Source: Nitrospira sp.
Lineage (GTDB): Bacteria > Nitrospirota > Nitrospiria > Nitrospirales > Nitrospiraceae
DNA: 64,000 bases
Reading direction: 5' to 3'
NCBI GenBank assembly: GCA_031315995.1
Contig: JALDRG010000004.1
Location: 186,001 to 250,000 of the forward strand
In this document: one piece after another, positions 26,472 to 35,200 of the stretch
Layout: every line of letters begins with the position of its first letter
How positions within the stretch are numbered: position 1 is the stretch's first letter
Notes under the pieces: model-generated
The model's database searches: none
What the model saw: the letters and a program-made list of their open reading frames with translations, nothing else
What the model was told of the DNA's origin: nothing
Made by a program: the position numbers and the translations under genes

Positions 26472-26912
26472 CTAGCGCGGCCCGCTACCGATGACCGGGC
26501 GCTGGGTCCCATACGGATGTTCCCTGGATGGGCCCTTTTGCGCTTGAGGGCTTCCGAAGGGACGCAAGGCCGGAGAATCCCAGATGACCTTATCCCCGGG
26601 AGCGAGATTGGCCGCTTCGATAAACTCTTGGCGGGCTTGGTCTGTCTGTCCCAACGCGTTCAAGGCAAGAGCAAAATTGTAATGGGCCTGTCCTGAATCC
26701 GGCGCCGCCTTGACGGCCTGTCCGAAATAGGTCTTGGCCTCCGAAAGCTGACCGGTCAAATAGGCCTGTGTCCCTTGATTGTTCAGCGCGATGGCGTCGG
26801 CCTTCGCTCCATAGGCTAATTCCAAAGGAACCAGCGGTTTCGGTTTGGAATGGGTGCAGGCTGAAAACGACAGTACCATCACACAGAGGGTCATCCATAA
26901 CGCCACTCTCAT
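26472..26912 (-). CDS. TPR-containing lipoprotein
   Basis: 146 residues from the ATG at 26912. The signal peptide ends in a lipobox (LSFSAC, Cys about residue 19), so it is anchored in a membrane. Residues 40-105 hold two TPR units: ALNNQGTQAYLTGQLSEAKTY and AHYNFALALNALGQTDQARQ. The C-terminus is Pro/Gly-rich and probably disordered. It most likely serves as a protein-binding adaptor in the periplasm; partner unknown. Confidence 0.75.
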   Translation of the reverse strand: MRVALWMTLCVMVLSFSACTHSKPKPLVPLELAYGAKADAIALNNQGTQAYLTGQLSEAKTYFGQAVKAAPDSGQAHYNFALALNALGQTDQARQEFIEAANLAPGDKVIWDSPALRPFGSPQAQKGPSREHPYGTQRPVIGSGPR

Positions 26913-26947
26913 CGTATAACCTCTTCGGAATATTTCGCCAGGCACGA

Positions 26948-27223
26948 CTAGGGCTTGGCGCGTTTTTTTTGTTCTTCTTCAGATGTTTTCCGATACATCA
27001 CATCCCATTCCGAACTCCCCTCCACGATCTGCCTGGAGTAAGAGGCCAGCTTGGCGCGCACTTTCTTATCAATCTCCGCGTCCAGGACCAATTCCGCTGT
27101 CACGACCCGCTTGATCTCGCGCAAGACCTTGCCATCATCCTCAGCCAATCGGCAATGCGGGCTCTTCTTGAACGCACCGAGCGCGAGATGAGCAAGATGG
27201 CTGGCTTTGTCGTCACTGATCAT
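26948..27223 (-). CDS. DUF507 family protein (first of two)
   Basis: 91 residues, charged, with no signal peptide. The pattern SHLAHLALGAFKK, a middle with an acidic/basic helix (DGKVLREIKRVVTAEL) and EIDKKVRAKLASYSRQIVEGSSEWDVMYRK matches DUF507. Its function is not known. The related gene follows the same strand at 27294-27575; the two share the layout RxAxL-helix, E-D/R helix, Y-x-R-Q-I-x-x-G, so they are probably paralogues. Confidence 0.8.
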   Translation of the reverse strand: MISDDKASHLAHLALGAFKKSPHCRLAEDDGKVLREIKRVVTAELVLDAEIDKKVRAKLASYSRQIVEGSSEWDVMYRKTSEEEQKKRAKP

Positions 27224-27293
27224 GGGTTAGGCTCCGGTTCCCCGCGGTGACGTTGGGGGGTCTTGGCACGAACGTTCACACATGACTCGGGCC

Positions 27294-27575
27294 TTATAAT
27301 ACGATGCCTCGTTCACGCACGAGCTTCTGTTTGATCATCGTGAACATCTTCTGGTAATCGACTTGCCCTTGCTCAATCTGCCGCTCATACGGCTGCATCA
27401 TCCGACGCACCTCGGCATTGAGTCGATCCTCGACGCCAAGCTCTTCCGTCATCGTCTGCTCCAACGATTCCCGAAGCGCCTTCCGATCACCGGTGATTTC
27501 GAGATAGCCCAACTCATGCAGCCGCGCGATCATCGACTCTGCCATATGATGAACCCGCTCTTTTGCCAACCTCAT
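27294..27575 (-). CDS. DUF507 family protein (second of two)
   Basis: 93 residues, cytoplasmic. It has RLAKERVHHMAESMIARL, RESLEQTMTEELGVEDRLN and VRRMMQPYERQIEQGQVDYQ, the same order as the other DUF507 protein. The ATG at 27575 opens the usual family N-terminus. Pairing of two such genes is typical of this family. Function unknown. It is transcribed toward the other copy, 70 bases apart. Confidence 0.8.
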   Translation of the reverse strand: MRLAKERVHHMAESMIARLHELGYLEITGDRKALRESLEQTMTEELGVEDRLNAEVRRMMQPYERQIEQGQVDYQKMFTMIKQKLVRERGIVL

Positions 27576-27632
27576 CGTGTGAGACTCCCAACCGACGATC
27601 CAGTGTGGTCAACCACACCGATGCCCATGAGC

Positions 27633-28043
27633 CTACCCGACCGCCGGCCCCGGTTCAATCCGTTCGACACGAATCGTGGTCGCAGTCATCGCATGCCGCA
27701 GGGTCGCTGCGTCTCCCAGGACGCGTCCCACCACATTGACCCGGTCGGCCGGAACCGGGTCGGCGCCCATGCTCATCGGCGTGCGCCCGAAGAAAATCGC
27801 CAACACCTGGCCGGCGCCCCAAAAGGCGACATCGCCGACTTTCACCTGCGTGGTCGCTGTTTCACGATGGTCCTTCACACCAGGAATCTTAAAATAGAAC
27901 TCTTCGCCCCATACATTCAACGGTCCTTCGGCGGGCAGCGCCCGGTAGAGTTCTTCCGCCGTCCTCGTGCCTTTCAACTCTGCCTCCAACTGAATCCCGC
28001 CGACTCTGATTCGAATACGTTTCATCGGTCCGTTCGTGGTCAT
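27633..28043 (-). CDS. Cyclophilin-like (TM1367-type) protein
   Basis: 136 residues. It resembles the small beta-barrel cyclophilin-like family: IRIRVGGIQLEAELKGTRTAEELYRALP, then VWGEEFYFKIPG, VKVGDVAFWGAGQVLAIFFGRTP and a strand end ATTIRVERIEPG. Members lack the prolyl isomerase active site, and their function is not known. The start at 28043 has GAGGGA about five bases upstream, though the ATG at 28025 (MKRIRI) would also fit the family. It is divergent from the exonuclease gene. Confidence 0.8.
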   Translation of the reverse strand: MTTNGPMKRIRIRVGGIQLEAELKGTRTAEELYRALPAEGPLNVWGEEFYFKIPGVKDHRETATTQVKVGDVAFWGAGQVLAIFFGRTPMSMGADPVPADRVNVVGRVLGDAATLRHAMTATTIRVERIEPGPAVG

Positions 28044-28116
28044 GATCCCTCATCTGCCGCGTGATACACTGCGCAACTCAAGAGTACGAAACTCCGCACC
28101 AGTCGCGGACTCTAAC

Positions 28117-28146
28117 TTGTTTATCCCCTGAAATCAAGGTTACAAT
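28117..28146 (+). promoter_or_regulatory. Sigma-70-type promoter for the exonuclease-PP2C pair
   Basis: TTGTTT, an 18-base spacer and TACAAT (5 of 6 to the -10 consensus). Transcription would start about 23 bases before the ATG at 28176. Confidence 0.5.
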
Positions 28147-28175
28147 CCAGCCGGGAGTGCGATCGTGACGGAGCT

Positions 28176-28949
28176 ATGCTGACATCAACATTCGTGCATC
28201 TGAAAGGCATCGGCCCCTCCACGGAGCGGCGGCTTTGGGAGGAAGGCATCGCCGATTGGACGGCCTTTCGCCGAGAGTCTCACCTCTCAGGCATCTCACC
28301 CTCACGCAAGATCTTGTACGATGCCGACCTCGCTTCGGCGCAGGAGCAGCTCGACCTCCGCAATGCGCGATACTTTGCCGACTGTCTGCATACCCGAGAC
28401 CATTGGCGGCTGTTCAGAACCTTCGGCGCTCGAGCGCTCTATCTGGATATCGAGACGACCGGACTCTCCGCTCACGAAGGGCAGGTGACGATCATCGGCC
28501 TCTATCGCCAGGGTCGCCTACGCACGCTAATCCAGGGCGACGACCTGACGCAGGACACGCTTCAAGAAGAATTCGATCAAGCCGATCTACTGATCACGTT
28601 TTTCGGGAGCGTGTTTGATATCCCCTACTTACAAACCTGCTTCAAGGGCCTTCGGGTTTCGATTCCTCACTTCGATCTCTGCTTTGCCGCCAGACGCGTG
28701 GGCTTGCGGGGAGGGCTCAAACCTATCGAGCGGGAATTGGACATTGCACGGGATTCCGATCTACTGACACTCGATGGCATGGAAGCCGTTCGGTTATGGC
28801 ATCACTATCGTGCAGGCGACGAGGCCGCCCTGGATCAGCTCGTCCGGTACAACGCCGCCGACACCAAAAATCTTGAGCCGCTCGCAGAGTGGCTGTATGA
28901 CCGACTCGCCCTGCGCGACGGTCCGCCGTCTCTTACTCCGATCAGATAG
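28176..28949 (+). CDS. RNase H-like 3'-5' exonuclease, YprB-type
   Basis: 257 residues. The DEDD exonuclease motifs are visible: ALYLDIETTGL (first Asp and Glu), LLITFFGSVFDIPYL (Asp) and LVRYNAADTKNLEPL (last Asp). The first 60 residues start with a helix-hairpin-helix-like piece (HLKGIGPSTERRLWEEGI), as in YprB proteins. It should cut nucleic acid from the 3' end; the natural substrate is unknown. GGAG lies four bases upstream of the ATG. It is followed by the phosphatase gene 19 bases later. Confidence 0.85.
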   Translation: MLTSTFVHLKGIGPSTERRLWEEGIADWTAFRRESHLSGISPSRKILYDADLASAQEQLDLRNARYFADCLHTRDHWRLFRTFGARALYLDIETTGLSAHEGQVTIIGLYRQGRLRTLIQGDDLTQDTLQEEFDQADLLITFFGSVFDIPYLQTCFKGLRVSIPHFDLCFAARRVGLRGGLKPIERELDIARDSDLLTLDGMEAVRLWHHYRAGDEAALDQLVRYNAADTKNLEPLAEWLYDRLALRDGPPSLTPIR

Positions 28950-28968
28950 AGGGAGCACGCGACAAGGC

Positions 28969-29757
28969 ATGTGGGAATCGACGGGGTATGGGCAGACGAA
29001 TCGCGGCTTGGTCCGTCCTACGAATCAAGACACGTTCCTGGTCGATAACCGTCATCGCTTGTGGGCGGTCGCCGACGGGATGGGAGGCCACGCGGGAGGA
29101 GATGTGGCCAGCCGGCTCGTAATGGAATCCCTTGCCGAGTTTGCACCCACCCTCGCCCAGACCCCATCTGCACCAAACACCGACGAAGAGGAGCGCCTCA
29201 CCCTCATCCTGACGACCATGGCGCAGCAGGCCCATGCATCCATTCTTGCCCACGCCGATCGCCACCCGCCACTGCGCGGTATGGGAACCACGCTGGTGAT
29301 GGCGCATCTCCTGCCCCTGCCTACACCTCGCCTCCTCGTTCTGAACGTCGGCGACAGCCGGGCCTATCTGCTGAGGGCGGAGACCCTCACACAATTGACG
29401 CGGGACCATACCCTTATTGAAGAGCAGGTCCGTGACGGGCGCCTCACCCCTGCCCAGGCCGCGCGCCATCCAGACCGTCATGTGCTCACCCGAGCCATGG
29501 GAATTGGCGCTCACGTGGAGAGCGATCTCTTTTCCTTCGACCTCCTTCCAGGAGACCTCCTGTTGCTTTGCTCCGACGGCCTCACGAAAATGTTGACCGA
29601 CGAGCGCATCTTGCACACGGTCCTACCCCATCGGAACCACCCTTCACTCGCCACGCGAACTCTCATTGAAACGGCTCTTGATGCGGGAGGAATCGACAAC
29701 GTGACTGCGGTCGTCTGCCCCATTACGGAGATACCCGATCAGGCAAATATCCATTGA
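28969..29757 (+). CDS. PP2C-family serine/threonine protein phosphatase
   Basis: 262 residues. It removes phosphate from Ser/Thr residues using two metal ions. Motifs are RPTNQDTFLV, AVADGMGGHAGGDVAS, GMGTTLVMAHL, NVGDSRAYLLRAE, LCSDGLTKML and GGIDNVTAVV, with the metal-binding Asp residues intact. A start at 28969 keeps the family N-terminus; GAGGGAG is 14 bases away, so translation may depend on the exonuclease gene before it. A second, diverged PP2C lies at 60.4 kb next to a Ser/Thr kinase; no kinase is near this one. Confidence 0.92.
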   Translation: MWESTGYGQTNRGLVRPTNQDTFLVDNRHRLWAVADGMGGHAGGDVASRLVMESLAEFAPTLAQTPSAPNTDEEERLTLILTTMAQQAHASILAHADRHPPLRGMGTTLVMAHLLPLPTPRLLVLNVGDSRAYLLRAETLTQLTRDHTLIEEQVRDGRLTPAQAARHPDRHVLTRAMGIGAHVESDLFSFDLLPGDLLLLCSDGLTKMLTDERILHTVLPHRNHPSLATRTLIETALDAGGIDNVTAVVCPITEIPDQANIH

Positions 29758-29796
29758 CACCACCTCCTGGCTCCAGGTAGCCTTCGTAAATTGTCT

Positions 29797-29814
29797 CCTC
29801 GTGAAATCACGAGG
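29797..29814 (+). other. Short perfect hairpin after the PP2C gene
   Basis: CCTCGTG-AAAT-CACGAGG forms a 7-bp stem with a four-base loop, 39 bases after the PP2C stop. There is no following T run, so it may be a weak terminator or a protein-binding dyad. Confidence 0.4.
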
Positions 29815-29842
29815 CTTGGGACCACTTATCTCTCCGACATCT

Positions 29843-30754
29843 ATGCACCCTGACCCTATTGAACCTCGATCCGGCCGCATTTCATTGCGCCACTGGCTCT
29901 TTGTCTGCTCCGCCACCGTTCTGCTGTGTGGTTCCCTCGCAGCGGCCAAAGAACCACTCGATCCGGAAGCCACCCTGCGCCTCATCGTGCAAGCAAACGC
30001 AAACCGCGATCTGCCTACGATGTCGAAATACATGTCACACGATGCCGATGCTGTGGGGTATACGATCGACGGACACAAATATGTGGGCTGGACGATCCTG
30101 GCTGCCGAGATGCGCACCGAATTCGACTCGGTCGCCAAACTGGAGCTTCCCATCACCTACCTGCAATTCTGGCGCAAGGGTGATGTCGCTTGGTTCGCGA
30201 TGGAATTGGACTATATCCGTTATCTCGACCCCGTCGATCACACCCAACGCATGGTGCTCCCGTTACGTGAAACAGGGGTAATGGAACGGCGGGATGGCAA
30301 CTGGATCCTCGTGGCCTGGCACGAATCCGCCAGGCAGCCTGACACCGGAATGGGCATCGCCCTGACAGAACCCGCCACCTTGATGCATCGCATCGCGGAC
30401 AATCAGGCGCCTGGGCCGAACGGCGTCGATTTGAGCGGCGAATGGGAAGTGACTGAAATCGAAGACAATAAGAAGTACGTCGCCACGCTCGATGCACAGG
30501 GCAACGGCTCCTACACCTGGCAAGGGGGGCAATTTTCCACCACCAGCTTCAACGATCGGCGCTGGCAGGGCACCTGGAAACAGACCGGTAATGACCGAGA
30601 AGGCGCGTTTGAAGTTGTGGTCTCCGAGGACGGCACCGAAGCCAAAGGAATCTGGTGGTACGTCCGCGTCGGTACCAGAGACAATATCCCGCCCCGACAA
30701 CATGGCGGCAGCTACCTGTGGAAACGACTCACCCCGCCCCCCGCAACTCCCTAG
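29843..30754 (+). CDS. Secreted protein with an NTF2/SnoaL-like domain
   Basis: 303 residues from the ATG at 29843; a GTG at 29801 would place the start in a hairpin and is less likely. A signal peptide ends near LAAAKEP (about residue 38). Residues 40-170 read as a SnoaL-like fold (ATLRLIVQANANRDLPTMSKY, VGWTILAAEMRTEF, DYIRYLDPVDHTQRMVLPL, RRDGNWILVAWHES). The C-terminal part (DLSGEWEVTEIEDNKKYVATLD, YTWQGGQFSTTSFNDRRWQG) is a strand domain of unknown kind. It may bind a small molecule in the periplasm. No ribosome-binding site is clear. Confidence 0.65.
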   Translation: MHPDPIEPRSGRISLRHWLFVCSATVLLCGSLAAAKEPLDPEATLRLIVQANANRDLPTMSKYMSHDADAVGYTIDGHKYVGWTILAAEMRTEFDSVAKLELPITYLQFWRKGDVAWFAMELDYIRYLDPVDHTQRMVLPLRETGVMERRDGNWILVAWHESARQPDTGMGIALTEPATLMHRIADNQAPGPNGVDLSGEWEVTEIEDNKKYVATLDAQGNGSYTWQGGQFSTTSFNDRRWQGTWKQTGNDREGAFEVVVSEDGTEAKGIWWYVRVGTRDNIPPRQHGGSYLWKRLTPPPATP

Positions 30755-30830
30755 TGGGCGGCGGATTTATTACCCGACATTGCCAGAAACACATTCACGG
30801 GCGGCTGGTCTGTCACAACGAGGAGGGGCT

Positions 30831-31832
30831 ATGAATCGTGCGTTATTATCTCTGGTCATGCTGCTGATGGCCACCAGTCCGGTCTATGCCGACGGTGGCC
30901 ATGACCACCATGCCATTCCCACCATGCCGAGTTTAGGCGATACGAAAATTACCATCGACGACCATACGGTGACTCTCACCTTCGGTCCCATTGATCTCCC
31001 GACTGGACACGACGGCGATCTGGCATCCAGCATGCCGAAAAAAGTATTTCAATTGCCGGACGACACCTACATGATCGGCTATAAGTCCGAAGTGTTCACG
31101 AAGGAGGGCAAGCCGCTTCCGAAGAACTACCTGCATCACATCCTCATGCTGAACAACGACAAACCCAGCGTCTCGTGCGACGGAGAGCCGTTGTTTTTCG
31201 CCGGCGCCGGTTTGGAAATGACGGAGGCTCGTTTTCCAGACGGATTCGGGGTGAAGTTGGGGAAGGGGGAGAATCTCATGTCGGTTGTCGCGTTCTACCA
31301 CAAAGCCCCGCCAACGAAAAATGTGATGGCCCGGTTCACGATGTATGTGGCGCCGAAAGGCACGAAGGTGCAGGAAATGGATGTCTACCAGGTGGGCGTC
31401 AACATCGTCTGCTACAGCAAATTCGCCCAGCGGGGCGCGGACCAGACCGACGAAGGCATCGAAATCAAGCCCGGCGTCTCGGTGCTCTCAGCGCCCCTGA
31501 AATTCAACATGGACGGCTGCGTCAAATTCGCCTATCCCCATGGTCACGACGAACTCCTCATGGTGGCCTTGGAAAACAAGACCTCAAAAGAAACCCTGCT
31601 GCGGACTGTCCCTGAGGTGGGCGCCGACGGCACGTTTCGTGATTTTCGACCGCACCAGGTATATCGGGACGACAAGGGGTTTACGGTGACCAAACGCGAT
31701 GATTATGAAATGGTCATGGTTCACCACCACCCGCTTCAGAACCCAGATATTCAGCATGGCATGGGAAACTATCTACTGTATATGACCCCAGGCGCTTGCC
31801 AACAGGCTGCCAGCACCGCCTCAGCGCGCTAG
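30831..31832 (+). CDS. Secreted protein with copper-monooxygenase-like (PHM-type) histidine pattern
   Basis: 333 residues, with GAGGAGGGG before the ATG. A signal peptide ends at VYADGG (about residue 21), followed by HDHH. The body resembles type II copper hydroxylases of the peptidylglycine monooxygenase class: His pair H102-H103 in NYLHHILMLNN, CDGEPLFFAGAGLE, KFAYPHGHDELL with an H-x-H (237 and 239), and further on VMVHHHPL and QHGMG-YLLYMTPGAC. These would serve as two copper sites. The match is by pattern, not by full alignment, and there is no obvious membrane or electron-donor gene nearby. A copper-binding periplasmic enzyme or carrier is the best guess. Confidence 0.55.
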   Translation: MNRALLSLVMLLMATSPVYADGGHDHHAIPTMPSLGDTKITIDDHTVTLTFGPIDLPTGHDGDLASSMPKKVFQLPDDTYMIGYKSEVFTKEGKPLPKNYLHHILMLNNDKPSVSCDGEPLFFAGAGLEMTEARFPDGFGVKLGKGENLMSVVAFYHKAPPTKNVMARFTMYVAPKGTKVQEMDVYQVGVNIVCYSKFAQRGADQTDEGIEIKPGVSVLSAPLKFNMDGCVKFAYPHGHDELLMVALENKTSKETLLRTVPEVGADGTFRDFRPHQVYRDDKGFTVTKRDDYEMVMVHHHPLQNPDIQHGMGNYLLYMTPGACQQAASTASAR

Positions 31833-31848
31833 ACACGTTCGGTTCGCT

Positions 31849-31878
31849 GCCCACCGCCGTCTAACAACGACGGTGGGC
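31849..31878 (+). terminator. Probable terminator after the PHM-like gene
   Basis: GCCCACC and GGTGGGC flank a region with further GTC/GAC pairing around a TAACAAC loop. The following run is CATCCCCCCTTCTTG, poor in T, so termination may be partial. Confidence 0.45.
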
Positions 31879-32209
31879 CATCCCCCCTTCTTGACACTGC
31901 TCGGAAGACCAGCGGCCGTCGAGACCCACGACCCAGTACAATTTCCCCTCAAATTGCACCCAGGCTCAGGGTGTGATCAATATTGCTTCATCACGACAAG
32001 ACCCTTCCCCTACTGAAGTAACAGCGCCCCCTCAGGGAGCGGGCTGGGATTCTCAATAAGGTGTATGATATTGAATCACCCATGCATTCGGACCGACTTC
32101 TTGAGGACACAATTGTCCTCCCGGCAGGGAGAACATGTTCATCACTGTACGGTGGTGCGTTCTCGGGTGCCCGCGCAGCAGTATCCGAGCGGAGTAAGCG
32201 CACCCCTGC
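31879..32209. other. Long intergenic region before the giant signalling gene
   Basis: About 330 bases with no supported gene. No good promoter can be named: a TTGACA near 31891 lacks a -10 box at the right distance. Several short frames exist on the minus strand, but none has a ribosome-binding site or a recognisable protein. A long untranslated leader or a regulatory site is likely here. Confidence 0.5.
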
Positions 32210-35200
32210 ATGAGGACCATGAGATCTTCCATGTCGTTGTTTGAATCGTCGCTCAACATCCTGCTCATCAACGAACATCCTGACGAAATCAAATTGGTGA
32301 CATCCAGCCTGAGAGGCTTTTTCTCCGGTTGTCGCATTGAAGCCGGATACTCATCCGAAGACGCTCTTGCATTCAGTCATCAGGGCGAGTGGCAGATCAT
32401 CCTTATTGATCAGGATTTGAGCCCGGAACAGGGTCTCGACATTTTGACCCGCCTTCGTCGCAATGCTCCCTCTGCGGCTATCATCCTCCAGACAAATGAG
32501 AGCGACTCGCACACCGCCGTCCAAGCCTTGCAAAACGGAGCTGACTTTCTCCTTTTCAAACGATCGCCAGGCTTTATCACTGAGTTGTTATTTTCCGTAC
32601 AGGAAGCCGTCGAAAAGCGATCGCTACAGATGAAGCTGGATCACACGTTTCAGCGATATCAGCGGTTCATTGAAACGCTGAATGACCTAGCCTACGAACT
32701 TGATCAGGATGGTCGATTCACCTACGTGGGCGCGGCCGTCACCGCCATGCTAGGCTATACGCCCGAAGAACTTGCGGGTCGACACTATTCACTCCTGCTT
32801 CCTCCCCTGCTGGAGACAACGGGACGCTTTCGATTGAACGAACGACGGGCAGGTAGCCGCTCCATACGTAGACTCGAACTCACACTGCACCGGAAAGGCT
32901 TGGCGGATGGTCCTGGCACGGCGATCACTGTGGAGGTGACAGCCAAAGGGCTCTTCGACTCGGCCAATCGCTATCTCGGGACCGTCGGGGTGCTGCGCGA
33001 CCGTTCACAAGAAAAGGCGCAGCAAGATCGCCTCGCCGAACTAGAGGCTCGACTTCAGGAAACCGACCGTCAACTCACGCTCTCCCGGGAAGCAGTCCGG
33101 GTATCTCGTCAGCTGCAACAACCCCTAACCACACTGCTACAAGACTCACAACGATTACTGAGCACCATTCAGCATAGCAAGATTGAGCAGCATGCTGAAA
33201 CGATGGTCGCCAAGGCTTCGCAGGCGAGCCGGCTCGGCAATCAACTGGCGCAAGCCATACATGCCCACCCATCGGAATTCGCCCCGCTCGATCTAAACGG
33301 GATAATTCAAACCATTGTACCGACGGTCTTGCGCGAGACAGAAGGGTCCGGACTCCTCGTGACCACGCACTTCGCCGAGAACCTCCCCCTCATGTTAGGG
33401 TCTCCTGATGCCCTCGAGAAGCTCCTCCGGATCCTTCTCGACTATGCCCATCGATACACATCCGAACCTCTCATGCCTGCCCACCTCATCCTACAGACAG
33501 AGTCACGGACCCCGCCCGACCTCGCGCCCATCCGATCCGACACCGCGCTTGAGTCGAACGCCTCACACCCCTGTGCGAGCTTCAGCATCCGTGCAGCCAC
33601 CAGGCACACCGTTTCTGCCGTCCACGAGCAGCCTGATTTCCATGTCTCTCCCGAGGAGTTCTTCCAGGCTCACCAGATTGTCCAGGCGCACGGAGGCGCC
33701 ATCGAGATTGAGCACGCAGTCGAAAGCGGGTTGACCATCACGGTTCGATTTCCGGCGCTAAGCAAGCGCTCGGCGGCATCCATGACCGGCGAGCATCCTG
33801 AATCTGTGACGGCCCCGCTCCCGTCCGCCGAAACCGACATCGTCCACACTCGAGCTGAGCACGGCGCCGGACAACGGCCCGACCGTCGCCGATCGGAACG
33901 GAAGCTGTTCTCACTCCCAGTTCGATTATCTATTGGAGGTGAGACCCTGCGAGGCGTCCTACGAAACATGAGCACCGGGGGGGCACTCCTGACCGTGCAT
34001 GATCTGTCGACCACGGTGCACTTGCAACCAGCATACGTCGTCATCAAGACACCGGTGAGTTTCCTGGAACTACAAGGCATAGTGCATGAACGCTCCTCCT
34101 CACTCGTAGACCTGCGCCTCCCGGCCGTCAAAGACTTCGTGATTTCCTTTTCCAGCAGCGGTGAGCGTGACCGCAATGTTCTCCGTTCACTTCTCGACGG
34201 GCTGCAGGACGGTTCGACGACCGTCACATTCGAGAGCTTGATCCTTCCGCTGTTCGCCACCCCAGAACGCAGCCCCGCCGATCCCCTCTCATCCATTGCG
34301 GTACCGGCAGATCGACGTGAAGGCATCCGTCTGAATGTATCATGTCCGATTCGATTGATCGGCTCGCCGGCCACGCCGGCCCGCCCTCTGGGGCTACTCC
34401 TTAATCTAAGCCTGGAAGGGGCCTGCATCGACCTGCCTGAGGAAGCGGATTCGTTTGAGGTTCAGCAGGTGCTTCGCATGGTTCCTATCGAGCCGATCAA
34501 TCCATCAACCGAAGCTTCCCAGCCGGATGGTTCGGAAGACCCCTGGTCGGCCCGTATTCTCTGGACACATCGCCATCGGGCTAGGGGGACGTCTCGCCTC
34601 ACGCCGGCAGAGGACGGGCGCCGCCACGTCGGTGTGCGCTTTGAACCTCTGTCACCTGCGCAGGAACATAGACTCCGGAGCCTCATCGCGCCAAGGATCG
34701 GCACCTCACAGGACCTCGCCGAACCGACGACTGACTCTCATGTCCGAACGGTTTCACACATCCTACGCAATCGTGAAGGGCACCGGATTGTCCTGTGCCA
34801 CGATTCTCCCAGCCGAGCAGAGAGCAAACAACGTCCACTGATACTACTCTGTCCTGGGTACGGAACAACTCAACTGGCTTACGTGGCCTTCGCCTATGCG
34901 CTGACCGGTTACGGGCTCCAAGTCCTGCGATACGATCACAGCCGCCACATCGGACTCAGCGACGGTGATCCCTCCCACACTACATTCACCTCCATGGAAG
35001 ATGATCTCGATACCGTGCTGGTCTTTGCGCAAAAGGAATGCCCCGGAGCAACCCTTACAATCCTGGCACCCGACCTCCTCGCCCGAATCGCGTTACGCCG
35101 CCAAGATTGGCACAAGCGGATCCGTCGCCTTTTACTGCTCAATCCGACACTTGATCTCCGACACTGCCTGACGATGCTCCATCAGCGGGATCTGGTGCAG

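Noticed and set aside
27651..27672. A tRNA T-arm-like string (GGTTCAATCC)
   Set aside because: It lies inside the cyclophilin-like gene, and no acceptor or anticodon arm can be folded around it.
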